Shown in pieces: positions 8,638-19,269 of a DNA stretch of 47,484 nt. The notes beneath the pieces were generated by a model that worked only from the letters and a program-made list of their open reading frames with translations, made no database searches and was not told the origin of the DNA. Numbering within the stretch: position 1 is the stretch's first letter; each line of letters begins with the position of its first letter. Source of the stretch: Bacteroidales bacterium (GTDB lineage Bacteria > Bacteroidota > Bacteroidia > Bacteroidales > JAIPAH01); contig JAIPAH010000005.1 of NCBI GenBank assembly GCA_021740175.1, forward strand, positions 1-47,484, given 5' to 3'. The position numbers and the translations under genes were made by a program.

Positions 8638-9436
8638 TTGATTGGAGCGATTGCCGGTGATATCATTGGTTCGGTGTTTGAAGCGATGCCCGTGAAAACC
8701 AAAGATTTTCCGCTTTTCCAGTCGCAAAGCCGCTTTACCGACGATTCGGTGCTGATCATAGCCATAGGAAAAGCCATTATCGATAAAGGTTCCTACCTGG
8801 AGTACGTCAAAAAAATCGGGCGAAGCTATCCCCATTGTGGGTATGGGGCTTCTTTCATTCGTTGGCTTCTCTCGGAAAGCACCCGGTCCTACTATAGTTT
8901 TGGTAACGGCGCCGCTATGCGGGTTTCGCCGGTGGGATTTGCTTTTGAAAGTGAAGAACAGGTCTTGCAGCAAGCCCAAAAAACCGCCGAAATAACCCAC
9001 AATCATCCCGAAGGCATTAAGGGAGCACAGGCCGTTGCATTAGCCGTATACCTTGCCCGCCACCGTTACAAGCAAAACGAAGATACGCAGCACTCTTGCC
9101 GCAGAGTTTGAGTATGATCTTGACAGGACCGTCGAATCCATCCGTCCCTCCTACCATTTTGATGTCACCTGCCAGGGTTCTGTACCGGAAGCCATCATCG
9201 CTTTCCTCGATTCGGAATCGTATGAAGAGGCCGTGAGAAATGCTGTTTCATTGGACGACGACAGCGATACGCTGGCCTGTATGGCAAGGGCAATAGCAGA
9301 AGCTTTTTACAGGGAGATTCCCAGCGAAATACTCAGACAAATTCCAACGCTTTTGTCGAAGGAGTTATGGAATTATACGATGGAGTTTTATCAATCCCAC
9401 GGTATCCGCCGCATCAAAAAACACATCCTGAACTAA
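8638..9436 (+). pseudogene. ADP-ribosylglycohydrolase family gene, frameshifted
   Basis: TTG-start MIGAIAGDIIGSVFEAMPVKTKDFPLF...RFTDDSVL (8638-9111), continued in another frame as IRSTLAAEFEYDLDRTV...AVSLDDDSDTLACMARAIAEAFY (to 9436). Confidence 0.85.
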
Positions 9437-9640
9437 TTTATTTTATTCCTAAATTGGTTGAAAAAAGATATAAAAAAATCAGTAATTTGATTGAGTTTTG
9501 AAAGATTTTGATTTAATTTAGAGTTTTGAAATTCAATCTTCCCATTATGGTAGCACTTCGTGGCATAGAATGGTTATCCGATTGGCAATCTTACCGGGCC
9601 AAAGCTATTGTTAATACTCAACCAATAAAATACAAAGTCT

Positions 9641-10921
9641 ATGAAAAAATGTACAATTGTTATGGTCCTCCTCCTTGGGTTTATTACGCTCCAGGCTCAG
9701 GATTATGAAATCACGTTTACAGGTTCGGGTGAAATTAACAACGTTGACAGCGTGTATGTCAAAAACCTTGACCAGCAAACAGAACTCACGATGAACGGCT
9801 CAGATATTCTTTATCTGACCGAAACGTTAGGAATAATCAACGCAGAAAGCTCATTGAATGAAGTGGCCGTATATCCCAACCCGATGAGCAATCAAGCCAG
9901 AATTCGTATTCACACTGCAGCTTCCGGGAATATGAAACTCAATATCTATTCGATAGCGGGAAAAAAAGTTGCTTCCATGCAAAAGCACCTCAAGGGTGGC
10001 GGGCATACCTTCAGGATAAGCGGCTTACCGGCAGGGGTATATACCCTTATGGCCAGTACCCAATCCTCCAGGCACGAATCAAAAATTGTAAGCCTCGGGA
10101 GTCACCGTTCTAACCCGTCCTTTACGTACTCAGGTAGCACAGGAATACCCAAGAAACTAACACACCCAAAGGGAACCGTAGATATGCAATACAACGACGG
10201 TGAACGGTTGCTTTTGAGGGGGTATGCGGAGCAGTATGGCAGAGTGAAAACTTTCATTCCTACCGAATCACAAACACAGGATTTTCATTTTATAGAATGC
10301 ATGGACTATGATGACAACAGCTATCCGGTAGTCACCATCGGCGAACAAATCTGGATGGCAAAAAACCTGCAAACCAGTCATTATATGGATGGCACCGAAA
10401 TACCTCTTGTGGAAACGAATGATGCATGGGATAACCTGGGGTATGAGCAACGCGCCTGGTGTTACTATGATAATTCGGATGCCAATGGGGCGACCTATGG
10501 CGTCTTGTACACCTGGGCTGCTGCATCCGACAACACCAGCAGTAAAAGTAGCCATAGTGATGTGCAGGGCGCGTGTCCGGGGGGATGGCATCTGCCCAGT
10601 GATGCTGAATGGACAGAACTCGTTGATTTTCTGGACGGAGAGGACGAAGCAGGCGGTGATTTGAAAGAAACCGGTACCGAACATTGGTACTCACTCAATG
10701 AAGGCGCCACCAACAGCAGTGGGTTTACTGCTTTACCCGGCGGCCATCGAAAAAGCTACGGAGAATTCTGGACTATCAACAGCCAGGTTAACTACTGGAC
10801 CTCCACAGAGAATACCGGCAACCATTCATGGATGAGAAGCCTGGATGCCTATGGAACACAAGTCAGCCGCATGGCCGACGAAAAAGATCACGGATTTTAT
10901 GTGCGCTGTGTAAAGGATTGA
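9641..10921 (+). CDS. FISUMP-domain (Fibrobacter succinogenes major paralogous domain) secreted protein with internal T9SS sorting-like domain
   Basis: Signal peptide; VAVYPNPMSNQARIRIHTAASGNMKLNIYSIAGKKV...LPAGVYTLMAS; then MDYDDNSYPVVTIGEQIWMAKNLQTSHYMDGTEI...ACPGGWHLPSDAEWTELVDFL. Confidence 0.85.
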   Translation: MKKCTIVMVLLLGFITLQAQDYEITFTGSGEINNVDSVYVKNLDQQTELTMNGSDILYLTETLGIINAESSLNEVAVYPNPMSNQARIRIHTAASGNMKLNIYSIAGKKVASMQKHLKGGGHTFRISGLPAGVYTLMASTQSSRHESKIVSLGSHRSNPSFTYSGSTGIPKKLTHPKGTVDMQYNDGERLLLRGYAEQYGRVKTFIPTESQTQDFHFIECMDYDDNSYPVVTIGEQIWMAKNLQTSHYMDGTEIPLVETNDAWDNLGYEQRAWCYYDNSDANGATYGVLYTWAAASDNTSSKSSHSDVQGACPGGWHLPSDAEWTELVDFLDGEDEAGGDLKETGTEHWYSLNEGATNSSGFTALPGGHRKSYGEFWTINSQVNYWTSTENTGNHSWMRSLDAYGTQVSRMADEKDHGFYVRCVKD

Positions 10922-11075
10922 TCAACCCTTTTCGGCATGATACAAACCTCAGGAAGCCAACTTCGCCAACAGGCATAGTTGGCTTCATCGTTTTAATAGA
11001 CTGATCAGGTTCGGAATACTTGCAGGATAGTAAAAATGCGCTATCTTTGACATCAACCCAAAAGAAAAACTTCTT

Positions 11076-12068
11076 ATGCGAACATATCACGTGCTCCTAT
11101 TGATGACAGTTTTGCAATTCTATTTTGTTGAGGGTAAAGCAACGTCTTTTAAGTCCGAAGTTGAAATCATTATACCGGATTCATCCCAAAATGAGTTATA
11201 TATTTGGAAGCTTCGGTATTTTTCATCGAAAGCAGAAAAAATAGACACTACTTTAAAAAGAGAGGTTGAAGGAGTTTTCCACTACACTTTAAATCACAAA
11301 AACCCTGTACTGATTCGTATCCTTCCTGATACAGGATTTGCCAAAGGAACTCGCATGCTAATCAATCCAGAGAAATATTTTTATTATACCATGTGTCACA
11401 ATTTTTATAACAAAGGATTGGATTTGTTCCTGGAACCCGGAGAAAGTTTGGAAATCAGAGTGCCTGATGCCAGGGATTTTAGGTATTCAGCCCGTTTTTC
11501 CGGGAATGGGGCTTCAAAACAAAAGTTTCTCCGCCATTTCAGGGACGAGTTTAACCGTCTGGCATATAACGATGAAATCGGGCTGCAAACAACTTCCGCA
11601 AAGGACTTAAATAAAAAGAAATTGCTCAAGAAGACTAACAAAGCCAAAAAAAAGTTACTCGGAATGCTTGAAGCCAAACGCGAGGTGCTTACACCGACAG
11701 CGGCTAATTACCTGAAAAATGAAATCATCTTCAAAACCCTTAACCGGAGGATACTTTATTTAAATAACTTTTTCCCGGAGTTTGTGAAAAATAGTATTTA
11801 AAATCCCAAAAAAAAGTTTTACGACTCCTTATTTTATGTACCTGACAGTATCGGAAAAATATCTACACTAAGCCGTGAATATATGGAGTTTCTCGAGTAC
11901 AAAGTAACCCATCATATGAATAAGGAATCTCAAGAGTTTCACAATTATTATCCCCCTAATAAGAAAAAACTTCAAGCAGCTAAAGATCTTTTGAGTGGAA
12001 AAAGCAAGGAAATTTATATCAAGAATTTAATAAGCAATAACCAAGACCTTTCGACTACTTCTGAAAAT
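11076..12068 (+). pseudogene. TlpA/DUF4369-like protein N-terminal part, frameshifted and truncated before any thioredoxin domain
   Basis: ORF 11076-11801 stops at FVKNSI; FYDSLFYVPDSIGKISTLSREYMEFLEYKV... continues in another frame to about 12068, ending at the 12058 repeat. Confidence 0.55.
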
Positions 12069-12136
12069 GATTAACTTTGTACAAAGTTGTGTTTTATGGA
12101 AACTGAAGGATTCAAAATATCATTGATAAGTTATAT
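12058..12136 (+). repeat. Direct repeat of VapB leader/first codons, copy 2 (no functional ORF: METEGFKISLISYIKSRKDYK-stop)
   Basis: 12058-12124 = 7249-7315 with one mismatch; contains the AACTTTGTACAAAGTT palindrome at 12073-12088. Confidence 0.9.
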
Positions 12137-12157
12137 TAAAAGTAGAAAGGATTATAA

Positions 12158-12394
12158 ATGAAAACAAATGCTGAAATATTAAATAATTACCTCGGATTAT
12201 TGAAGAATCTCAACCAAGAGACCAAATTGGAATTAATAGAAAAACTAGCTAAGTCTATCAAAACCGGAAAAAAGGAAAAAGAAAACCGTTTTGAGAAATC
12301 TTTTGGGTCGTGGAAAAGTAAGAAAAACTCGGAACAAATAATTAATGACATTAAAGAATCAAGAACGTTTAATCGTGAAATTGAGTCATTTTGA
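12158..12394 (+). CDS. Antitoxin of VapBC-type module
   Basis: 78-aa charged protein overlapping the following PIN ORF (TTGA overlap). Confidence 0.65.
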   Translation: MKTNAEILNNYLGLLKNLNQETKLELIEKLAKSIKTGKKEKENRFEKSFGSWKSKKNSEQIINDIKESRTFNREIESF

Positions 12395-12789
12395 AAAGTT
12401 ATCTTTTTGATACTAATATTTGCATCTATTATATTAACGGGAAATTCCATTTAAAGGATAAAATCAAATCGATACCCAAAGAAAATCGATATATCTCTGA
12501 AATTACGCTTGCCGAACTAAAGTTTGGGGCTAAAAACAGTGATTATCCATTGAAAAATATGAAAAACCTTGAAGATTTCCTAACAGGGTTTCAAATATTA
12601 CCAATCTTCAATTCATTAGATAAATATGCTGATGAAAAAACCCGTTTGAGAAAGTCAGGCCTTACAGTAGATGAGTTTGACTTACTAATCGGCTGTTCTG
12701 CTGTTATGAATAATTTAATCATGGTTACCAACAACGAATCACATCTTGGAAGAATTGAAGGTATTACGCTAGAAAACTGGATAGAATAA
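12391..12789 (+). CDS. PIN-domain toxin (VapC-like)
   Basis: MKSYLFDTNICIYYING...ISEITLAELKFGA...DEFDLLIGCSAVMNNLIMVTNNESHLGRIEGITLENW. Confidence 0.88.
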   Translation: MKSYLFDTNICIYYINGKFHLKDKIKSIPKENRYISEITLAELKFGAKNSDYPLKNMKNLEDFLTGFQILPIFNSLDKYADEKTRLRKSGLTVDEFDLLIGCSAVMNNLIMVTNNESHLGRIEGITLENWIE

Positions 12790-12885
12790 TCATTTTAGAT
12801 CGGGAATTGTTTATTAGAGTATTATATAGCTATTCATTGATTCAGATATTATTGAACTTTTAGATCCTAAAAATTTAAGTTATTT

Positions 12886-15828
12886 CTACCGAAACAACTC
12901 CTTAATATCCCCGGCACTCATATTTCGGAACGGATCATTGGCATTGATGAAGGTCTCGGCCAGTTTCGACTTTCGCTCCTGGAGTTTGTAAATCTTTTCT
13001 TCGATGCTTCCGCGGGAAATCAGGCGGTAGACAAAGACGTTTTTCTCTTGGCCGATGCGGTGAGCGCGATTAAGGGCTTGTTGCTCGGCGGCCGGATTCC
13101 ACCACGGATCAAGGATAAATACATAGCCTGCAGCCGTGAGGTTCAAACCGGTTCCCCCGGCTTTTAGGGAAACAAGAAAAAATTTAACTGTTTCATCTTC
13201 CTGAAACTTATGAACTTCCTCCTGCCGGTTGCGGGTCTGGCCGGTGAGCATGGCAAACGGATACCCTTGTTGCCTGAGATAGCGCGAGATAAGCTTGAGA
13301 TGTTCGACAAATGAAGAAAAGAAAATAGCCTTGTTTCCCTCGGCACGTAGTGATTCAATCGTCCGGAGCACCTCGTTGAATTTGCCGGAATCGCCTTCAT
13401 ACTCTTCATCGGCCAGCACCGGGTGATTCGACATCTGGCGGAGCCGTAGAATAGCTTCCAGCACCTGCATCCGGTGTTCCTGCAAATCCTGGTCGAGCAG
13501 GTTGTCGATGAGGCTGTTGCGAATACCCGATTTATAGCGCTCGTAAGCCTCGTACTGTTCCTCGGTCATCTCGCAGTAGTACACCTGCTCGGACAACGGT
13601 GGCAACTCTTTGGCCACATCCGTCTTTTTGCGCCGTAACAAGAAAGGCCGGATAATCCGGTTAAGCTTATCCTCCTGGGCTTCATCCTTCTTCCTTTCGA
13701 TAGGGGTGACAAACTTCTCGATAAAATTGCTGTAATTCCCCAGTAAGCCCTCGTTCAAAAAATTCAACTGCGACCAGAGGTCGGTCAGGGAGTTTTCGAT
13801 AGGCGTTCCGGTAAGCACCATTCCATGTTCGGAAACCAGAGAGGTTATCGCTTTGTAGGTTTTCGACTCAGGGTTTTTCACATACTGACTTTCATCGAGA
13901 ATGATGTAGAAAAAACTAAACGCCTTCAATGCTTCACTATCAATTCGGGCTACACCATAACTGGTGAGTATGAGGTCGTATTCAGGAAATTTTTCTATCA
14001 AACCTTCCCGCTTTCCACGGAAAACCAATACCTTCAAGTGGGGGGCAAACTTAGCAATTTCGGCTTCCCAGTTGTGCAGCAGCGAGGTGGGCATGATCAC
14101 CAGGCTGGTTTGCGAATGTGACGTATCCTCTGTTTCCTTGTCAAACATGGAGAGTTGATTTTCGGTAGCCTTCGGTTTGGTGGGAGCATTATCGCCTTCT
14201 TCCTCAGATGCAGCTTTGAGTAACAATGCCAGGGCCTGTACGGTTTTTCCCAGTCCCATATCGTCGGCCAGGCAACCACCGAAGCCATGTTGATGCAGAT
14301 GGTACAACCATGCATAGCCTTCCTTTTGGTAAGGACGCAGTCGGGCTTTCAAACCCTCCGGCGGCTCGATGTCTTTTTCAATGCGGCGGGTATAAAGCTG
14401 TTCCAGGCTCTCCGAAATTGGCGACTCCTTTTCAACCCCGGCATCCTCAAGCAAGGTGTAATGGAATTTCCGAATCAGCAGATTTCCTTCCTCTCCTTCG
14501 CGGGCATAGGTAATCAAATCGGCATATTGTTCAAACCATTCATCGGGAATGATAAATGTCGATCCGTCGGGTAGTTTGTAAAACTTCTCTCCCTTTAACA
14601 GATGGTTTCTTAGATTAATAAACGGGATTTCGAATTTCCCGGCCTTAACCTTGGCATACACATCAAACCAGTCGTTGGTTTCGTCTCTAAGGGTAGTGTC
14701 GAACCGAACCGGCCCGATATGATATTTGGGCGCTTCGCTACTACGAATCAGGGTAAAACCGGCTTTTGAAAGTGCGGCGGAAAGACGGTTAATCCAGGTA
14801 ACCAACTTAATCCCGTCAGTATCTTCCTTATCCAGGAAAAAGTAAACCCCGTCCCGGGATTGCAATTCATGTTGTTTTAGCTTTTTTACGGCTTGTTGTT
14901 CGCTTTCATAATCGCGGATGATCTTATCATAATGTATACCCTTATCTTCATACAGCACAACCAGGTTTTTCTTATCATCCGATGGCAAAACCTTCTTTTG
15001 GAGGTAATCAAAACTCAACTCCAGGCTGATGCTGCCGCTGATATCTTTGGTAAGCGTCAGTTTCCATTTCGGTTCGGGGCGATGCTCCTGTACCTCAAAG
15101 CCTTCGGCAATGACATCATAATCGCGCACCACTTTTTTTACAAATCCTTTAAAGTATTGCTCTTCGAGGCGTTTGGGGACCAGTATGTAATCCTTTGAGA
15201 AAAAGGGTTTTAACTTCTTACCATCAAACTGACGGAATGTTACCAAGGTATCATTGATCACCACAGCACAAGGTTGAAGGGATAGAAAAATGTGTGAAAA
15301 CCCTTTCAATGTGTTGGAATGGCCATTGTATGAGTACTTCATAGAATAACGTATGCCCTCATCAGTGTATCGGAAGTGAAAAAGAGGCTCAGCAAAACCA
15401 TTCTGTACGTAAATTCTTTCAGTCAACTGCAGGTTCAAACCTTGTCTTTCCTTTAATAATACAGGAATTTTCGTCTCTTTCAGCCATTCCACAATATGGT
15501 AGACTTTTTTCTGAACATAGGGCCGGATGTAATTTTGGGCATAATCATCCGGCACCGAATCGTAGAATTGCTGAATCCCCTTGTTTTTGTATCGGTTGGT
15601 CCGGGCAAAGCGCCTGAGGATTTCCGTATCGCTGTATTCGCCGGTCAACCGAACCACTTTAGCTTCCAATTCCTCCCATTCATCACCATCAACATCCTGC
15701 GCGGTAAGGTTATCCTGAATCTTCCACGCTTCTATTTCGGGGTTATATTCAGCCAAAAACGGCTTGAAAATATACCCGAGCACTCTGTGATATTGTATGG
15801 CAATGATTAGCTGCTGAGTCATCCGCAA
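12886..15828 (-). CDS. SNF2-family DEAD/DEAH-box helicase
   Basis: GFGGCLADDMGLGKTVQAL, LVIMPTSLLHNW, ILDESQYVKN, VLTGTPIENSLTDLWSQ, LVSLKAGGTGLNLT, LDPWWNPAAEQQALNRAHRIGQ. Confidence 0.96.
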   Translation of the reverse strand: MRMTQQLIIAIQYHRVLGYIFKPFLAEYNPEIEAWKIQDNLTAQDVDGDEWEELEAKVVRLTGEYSDTEILRRFARTNRYKNKGIQQFYDSVPDDYAQNYIRPYVQKKVYHIVEWLKETKIPVLLKERQGLNLQLTERIYVQNGFAEPLFHFRYTDEGIRYSMKYSYNGHSNTLKGFSHIFLSLQPCAVVINDTLVTFRQFDGKKLKPFFSKDYILVPKRLEEQYFKGFVKKVVRDYDVIAEGFEVQEHRPEPKWKLTLTKDISGSISLELSFDYLQKKVLPSDDKKNLVVLYEDKGIHYDKIIRDYESEQQAVKKLKQHELQSRDGVYFFLDKEDTDGIKLVTWINRLSAALSKAGFTLIRSSEAPKYHIGPVRFDTTLRDETNDWFDVYAKVKAGKFEIPFINLRNHLLKGEKFYKLPDGSTFIIPDEWFEQYADLITYAREGEEGNLLIRKFHYTLLEDAGVEKESPISESLEQLYTRRIEKDIEPPEGLKARLRPYQKEGYAWLYHLHQHGFGGCLADDMGLGKTVQALALLLKAASEEEGDNAPTKPKATENQLSMFDKETEDTSHSQTSLVIMPTSLLHNWEAEIAKFAPHLKVLVFRGKREGLIEKFPEYDLILTSYGVARIDSEALKAFSFFYIILDESQYVKNPESKTYKAITSLVSEHGMVLTGTPIENSLTDLWSQLNFLNEGLLGNYSNFIEKFVTPIERKKDEAQEDKLNRIIRPFLLRRKKTDVAKELPPLSEQVYYCEMTEEQYEAYERYKSGIRNSLIDNLLDQDLQEHRMQVLEAILRLRQMSNHPVLADEEYEGDSGKFNEVLRTIESLRAEGNKAIFFSSFVEHLKLISRYLRQQGYPFAMLTGQTRNRQEEVHKFQEDETVKFFLVSLKAGGTGLNLTAAGYVFILDPWWNPAAEQQALNRAHRIGQEKNVFVYRLISRGSIEEKIYKLQERKSKLAETFINANDPFRNMSAGDIKELFR

Positions 15829-16175
15829 ATTTTTAATTCCTCAAATATGACAAAAAAAATTAACCATATAAGCGATGAATTTGGTAAAAAAATAAGCGTC
15901 CGGAATTTTATAACTCGCTTCATTAGTAACGTATCAAAAGATGTAGTACTTTTACGGGAGGGAAAGATATCCCGGTATGGAGTCTCACTATGTGCTTTGT
16001 GCTTTTTACAATACTTTGACCGAACTTATTATCCTCTGTAAATATATACCCGGAGATGATAGTGTATTTCAAAATCCAAAAAGCAGTTAATTACGTTAGC
16101 AATTCGATTCTAATAGCACTAATAGCAAAATATGTAATCTAAAATACGCTTATTGAAATACCCGGCGGGGAGCAG

Positions 16176-16253
16176 AAAAAAAAAGTAAAAGGCTGCTCTA
16201 AAAGGGAAGTCGTAGTTTTGTCATTTGTCCCTTCCCTAATAAAACAGCCTTTT
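16176..16253 (-). terminator. Intrinsic terminator downstream of ferredoxin
   Basis: AAAAGGCTG (16187-16195)/CAGCCTTTT (16245-16253) with inner AGGGAAG/CTTCCCT; minus-strand T-run. Confidence 0.65.
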
Positions 16254-16297
16254 CCGTTACCTTGAACAATATATTCTTATCCGGTTGGCTTAATTAA

Positions 16298-16612
<315 letters not shown>

Positions 16613-16740
16613 TCATTTTTTTAGGTTAAACACTGAGCTCAAAGATAATGAATTTAATACTACCGCCCATTAAAACCGATTCTAAATTATGGTCTTTTAA
16701 AATTTTAATGATCGCCTTCTGGAAATAACCTTTGTTTTTC

Positions 16741-16998
16741 TCATCTTTTATCCAGATAAACGATTTTTACTTCCGGAACTTTCTCCTTAAGAATAGCTTC
16801 TACTCCTTCTCCGGTAATCCCTTTATTGACAGGACAAGAACGACATTGCCCCTTTAATTTCAGATAAACCTCATTGTCATCATTGATTTGCACGAGTTCG
16901 ATATCACCCCCGTCTTTTTGGAAAAAGGCTCTCAATTTTTCAACTTCTTGTGTTATTATATCTCGATCCATATCCCATTTATCTTTTTTAAAATTCAC
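16741..16998 (-). CDS. NifU C-terminal-domain Fe-S scaffold protein
   Basis: EKLRAFFQKDGGDIELVQINDDNEVYLKLKGQCRSCPVNKGITGEGVEAILKEKVPEV. Confidence 0.92.
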   Translation of the reverse strand: MNFKKDKWDMDRDIITQEVEKLRAFFQKDGGDIELVQINDDNEVYLKLKGQCRSCPVNKGITGEGVEAILKEKVPEVKIVYLDKR

Positions 16999-17202
16999 AT
17001 TTAATCCATAAAATTAATAATTTTTATTTAGTTTAATTAAATTGACCTCGGATAAAATCCAATTAGAACGTTTTTTGCTTCAAATTAGGTTGTAAATTTT
17101 ATTTTTTACGGCATAATAGCGGAATCCGAAAATGACGTAAAAGTATACCGGTACATTGTATTCTTCCTATATTATCGTATTTTTGCTTTAAAATTCCGTT
17201 GC

Positions 17203-19170
17203 ATGAAGCTTTCGGTGATCATTGTCAATTACAACGTACGGCATTTCCTTGAGCAATGCCTCCATTCTGTGCGCAAAGCTTCGGAGAATCTACCGATGGA
17301 GACTTTTGTTGTTGACAATTCATCGGTAGATGGGTCGGTGAAAATGGTCGAGGAAAAATTTCCTGAAGTCCGGCTAATTGCTAACAAGGAGAACATTGGT
17401 TTTTCCCGTGCAAACAACCAGGCTATGCGGCAAGCCTCCGGTGAATACATCCTTCTTTTAAATCCGGACACTATTGTGGAGCACAGCACCTTCAGGGATG
17501 TGACGGATTTTATGGATAAACACCCTGAAGCCGGGGGATTGGGAGTAAAAATGGTGGACGGTAAGGGACATTTTCTGCCCGAATCCAAAAGAGGCCTGCC
17601 CACACCGGAAGTCGCCTTTTATAAAATTTTCGGGCTTTCCCGTTTATTCCCACATTCCAAACGTTTCTCACGATATCATCTAGGGCATCTTCCCCAAAAT
17701 GAAATTCATGAAGTCGACGTGCTTGCCGGAGCTTTTATGTTATTGCGGAAGGAAGCCCTCGATACCGTAGGTTTACTCGATGAGACATTTTTCATGTACG
17801 GAGAGGACATCGACTTGTCGTATCGCATTCTCAAAGCCGGATATAAGAATTACTATTTCCCAAAAGCACGTATCATCCATTATAAAGGAGAAAGCACAAA
17901 AAAAGGGAGCCTTAATTATATTTTCGTCTTTTACCAGGCTATGGTCATTTTTGCCCGGAAACATTTTTCCAGACAAAAAGCCTCAATATTTTCCTTTTTT
18001 ATTAATATGGCCGTTTATTTCAGGGCTTTCCTGGCTATCCTAAGTCGTTTCTGGACTAAGGGGCTTTTTCCCTTACTGGATGCCGTGGTTTTATCAGGGG
18101 GAATTATCGCTATAAAAAATTTGTGGGAGAGCAAGGTCATATTTTCCGGAGGAGAAGGGCAGTTTCCTCCGCACCTTGTCTATATCATGCTTCCTGCTTA
18201 TATTTTGATTTGGCTCTTTTCAGTGTTTTTAAGCGGGGGATATGATAAGCCGGTATACCGGTATAAAATATTGCGGGGATACCTGGTGGGAACCATCATC
18301 ATCCTTGCCGGTTATGGGCTCTTGAGTGAGGAATATCGTTTTTCGCGGGCAATAATTGTCTTCGGAGCTTTATGGGGGAGCATGGCGAGTATCGGGCTTC
18401 GATACATTGCCCGCTTCCTGCGAGTGAAAAATTTCCAAATGGGAACTGAAGACTCCCGCCGCTTTATCATCGTAGCCAACGAGCAAGAAAGTGAACGTAT
18501 CTCCGACCTGATTCGCAAAACCTACAGTCGGCCCGGATTTATCGGCCTTGTAAGTCCTTCAAAAGCTGTGCCCGATAATCATGGGTACCTGGGAAGTCTA
18601 TCACAAATCCGCGATATTATCACGATTTATGGCATCAATGAAATCATCTTCAGTGCCGATGATATTCCCGCCCAGGACATTATCGACCAGATGTCTTCGC
18701 TGCAGGGTATGCAAGTGGATTATAAAATAGCTCCACCCGAAAGCTATAGCATTATCGGCAGTAACTCAATCAGTACTACCGGCGATTTGTATATCATTGA
18801 TATCAATTCCATATCCAAGCCCAATAATAGAAGAAATAAGCGCTTGCTGGATTTCGTGCTGGCAACTGCTTTATTGATTAGCACGCCGGTGAATATATTC
18901 CTGGTCAAAAAGCCCTTAAGGTTTTTCTCCAATATGCTTAAAGTTATAGCCGGAAAAAAAACATTGGTGGGTTACGCCGACTCCGGAGGAATGGAGACCT
19001 TTAACCTTCCGCATTTGAAATCCGGAATCCTTTCACCGGCCGATAATGTTAAACTGAATTCATTGAACGGGGAAACCCTCCGGCGACTGAACTTGTTGTA
19101 TGCACGCAACTACAATGTATACAATGATTTGAATATTATATATCGCGGTTATAGGGAATTGGGCCGGTAA
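17203..19170 (+). CDS. GT2 glycosyltransferase fused to membrane/CoA-binding/sugar-transferase-like region
   Basis: MKLSVIIVNYNVRHFLEQCLHSV..NENIGFSRANNQ...LLNPDT; C-term KRLLDFVLATALLISTPVNIFL...LPHLKSGILSPADNVKLNS. Confidence 0.85.
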   Translation: MKLSVIIVNYNVRHFLEQCLHSVRKASENLPMETFVVDNSSVDGSVKMVEEKFPEVRLIANKENIGFSRANNQAMRQASGEYILLLNPDTIVEHSTFRDVTDFMDKHPEAGGLGVKMVDGKGHFLPESKRGLPTPEVAFYKIFGLSRLFPHSKRFSRYHLGHLPQNEIHEVDVLAGAFMLLRKEALDTVGLLDETFFMYGEDIDLSYRILKAGYKNYYFPKARIIHYKGESTKKGSLNYIFVFYQAMVIFARKHFSRQKASIFSFFINMAVYFRAFLAILSRFWTKGLFPLLDAVVLSGGIIAIKNLWESKVIFSGGEGQFPPHLVYIMLPAYILIWLFSVFLSGGYDKPVYRYKILRGYLVGTIIILAGYGLLSEEYRFSRAIIVFGALWGSMASIGLRYIARFLRVKNFQMGTEDSRRFIIVANEQESERISDLIRKTYSRPGFIGLVSPSKAVPDNHGYLGSLSQIRDIITIYGINEIIFSADDIPAQDIIDQMSSLQGMQVDYKIAPPESYSIIGSNSISTTGDLYIIDINSISKPNNRRNKRLLDFVLATALLISTPVNIFLVKKPLRFFSNMLKVIAGKKTLVGYADSGGMETFNLPHLKSGILSPADNVKLNSLNGETLRRLNLLYARNYNVYNDLNIIYRGYRELGR

Positions 19171-19269
19171 AGGTCATGCAAATATGATAAACATTTTGTT
19201 TGATGATTTGTTAAAAAGTTGCATTCACGAATTGAATAGAGATCAGAATTATTACTTAACTATAAAACT

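Noticed and set aside
15847-16041. 64-aa ORF and alternative-frame MESHYVLCAFYNTLTELII (GIY-YIG-like start?)
   Set aside because: Too short and not convincing; no supporting motif after the first 20 residues.
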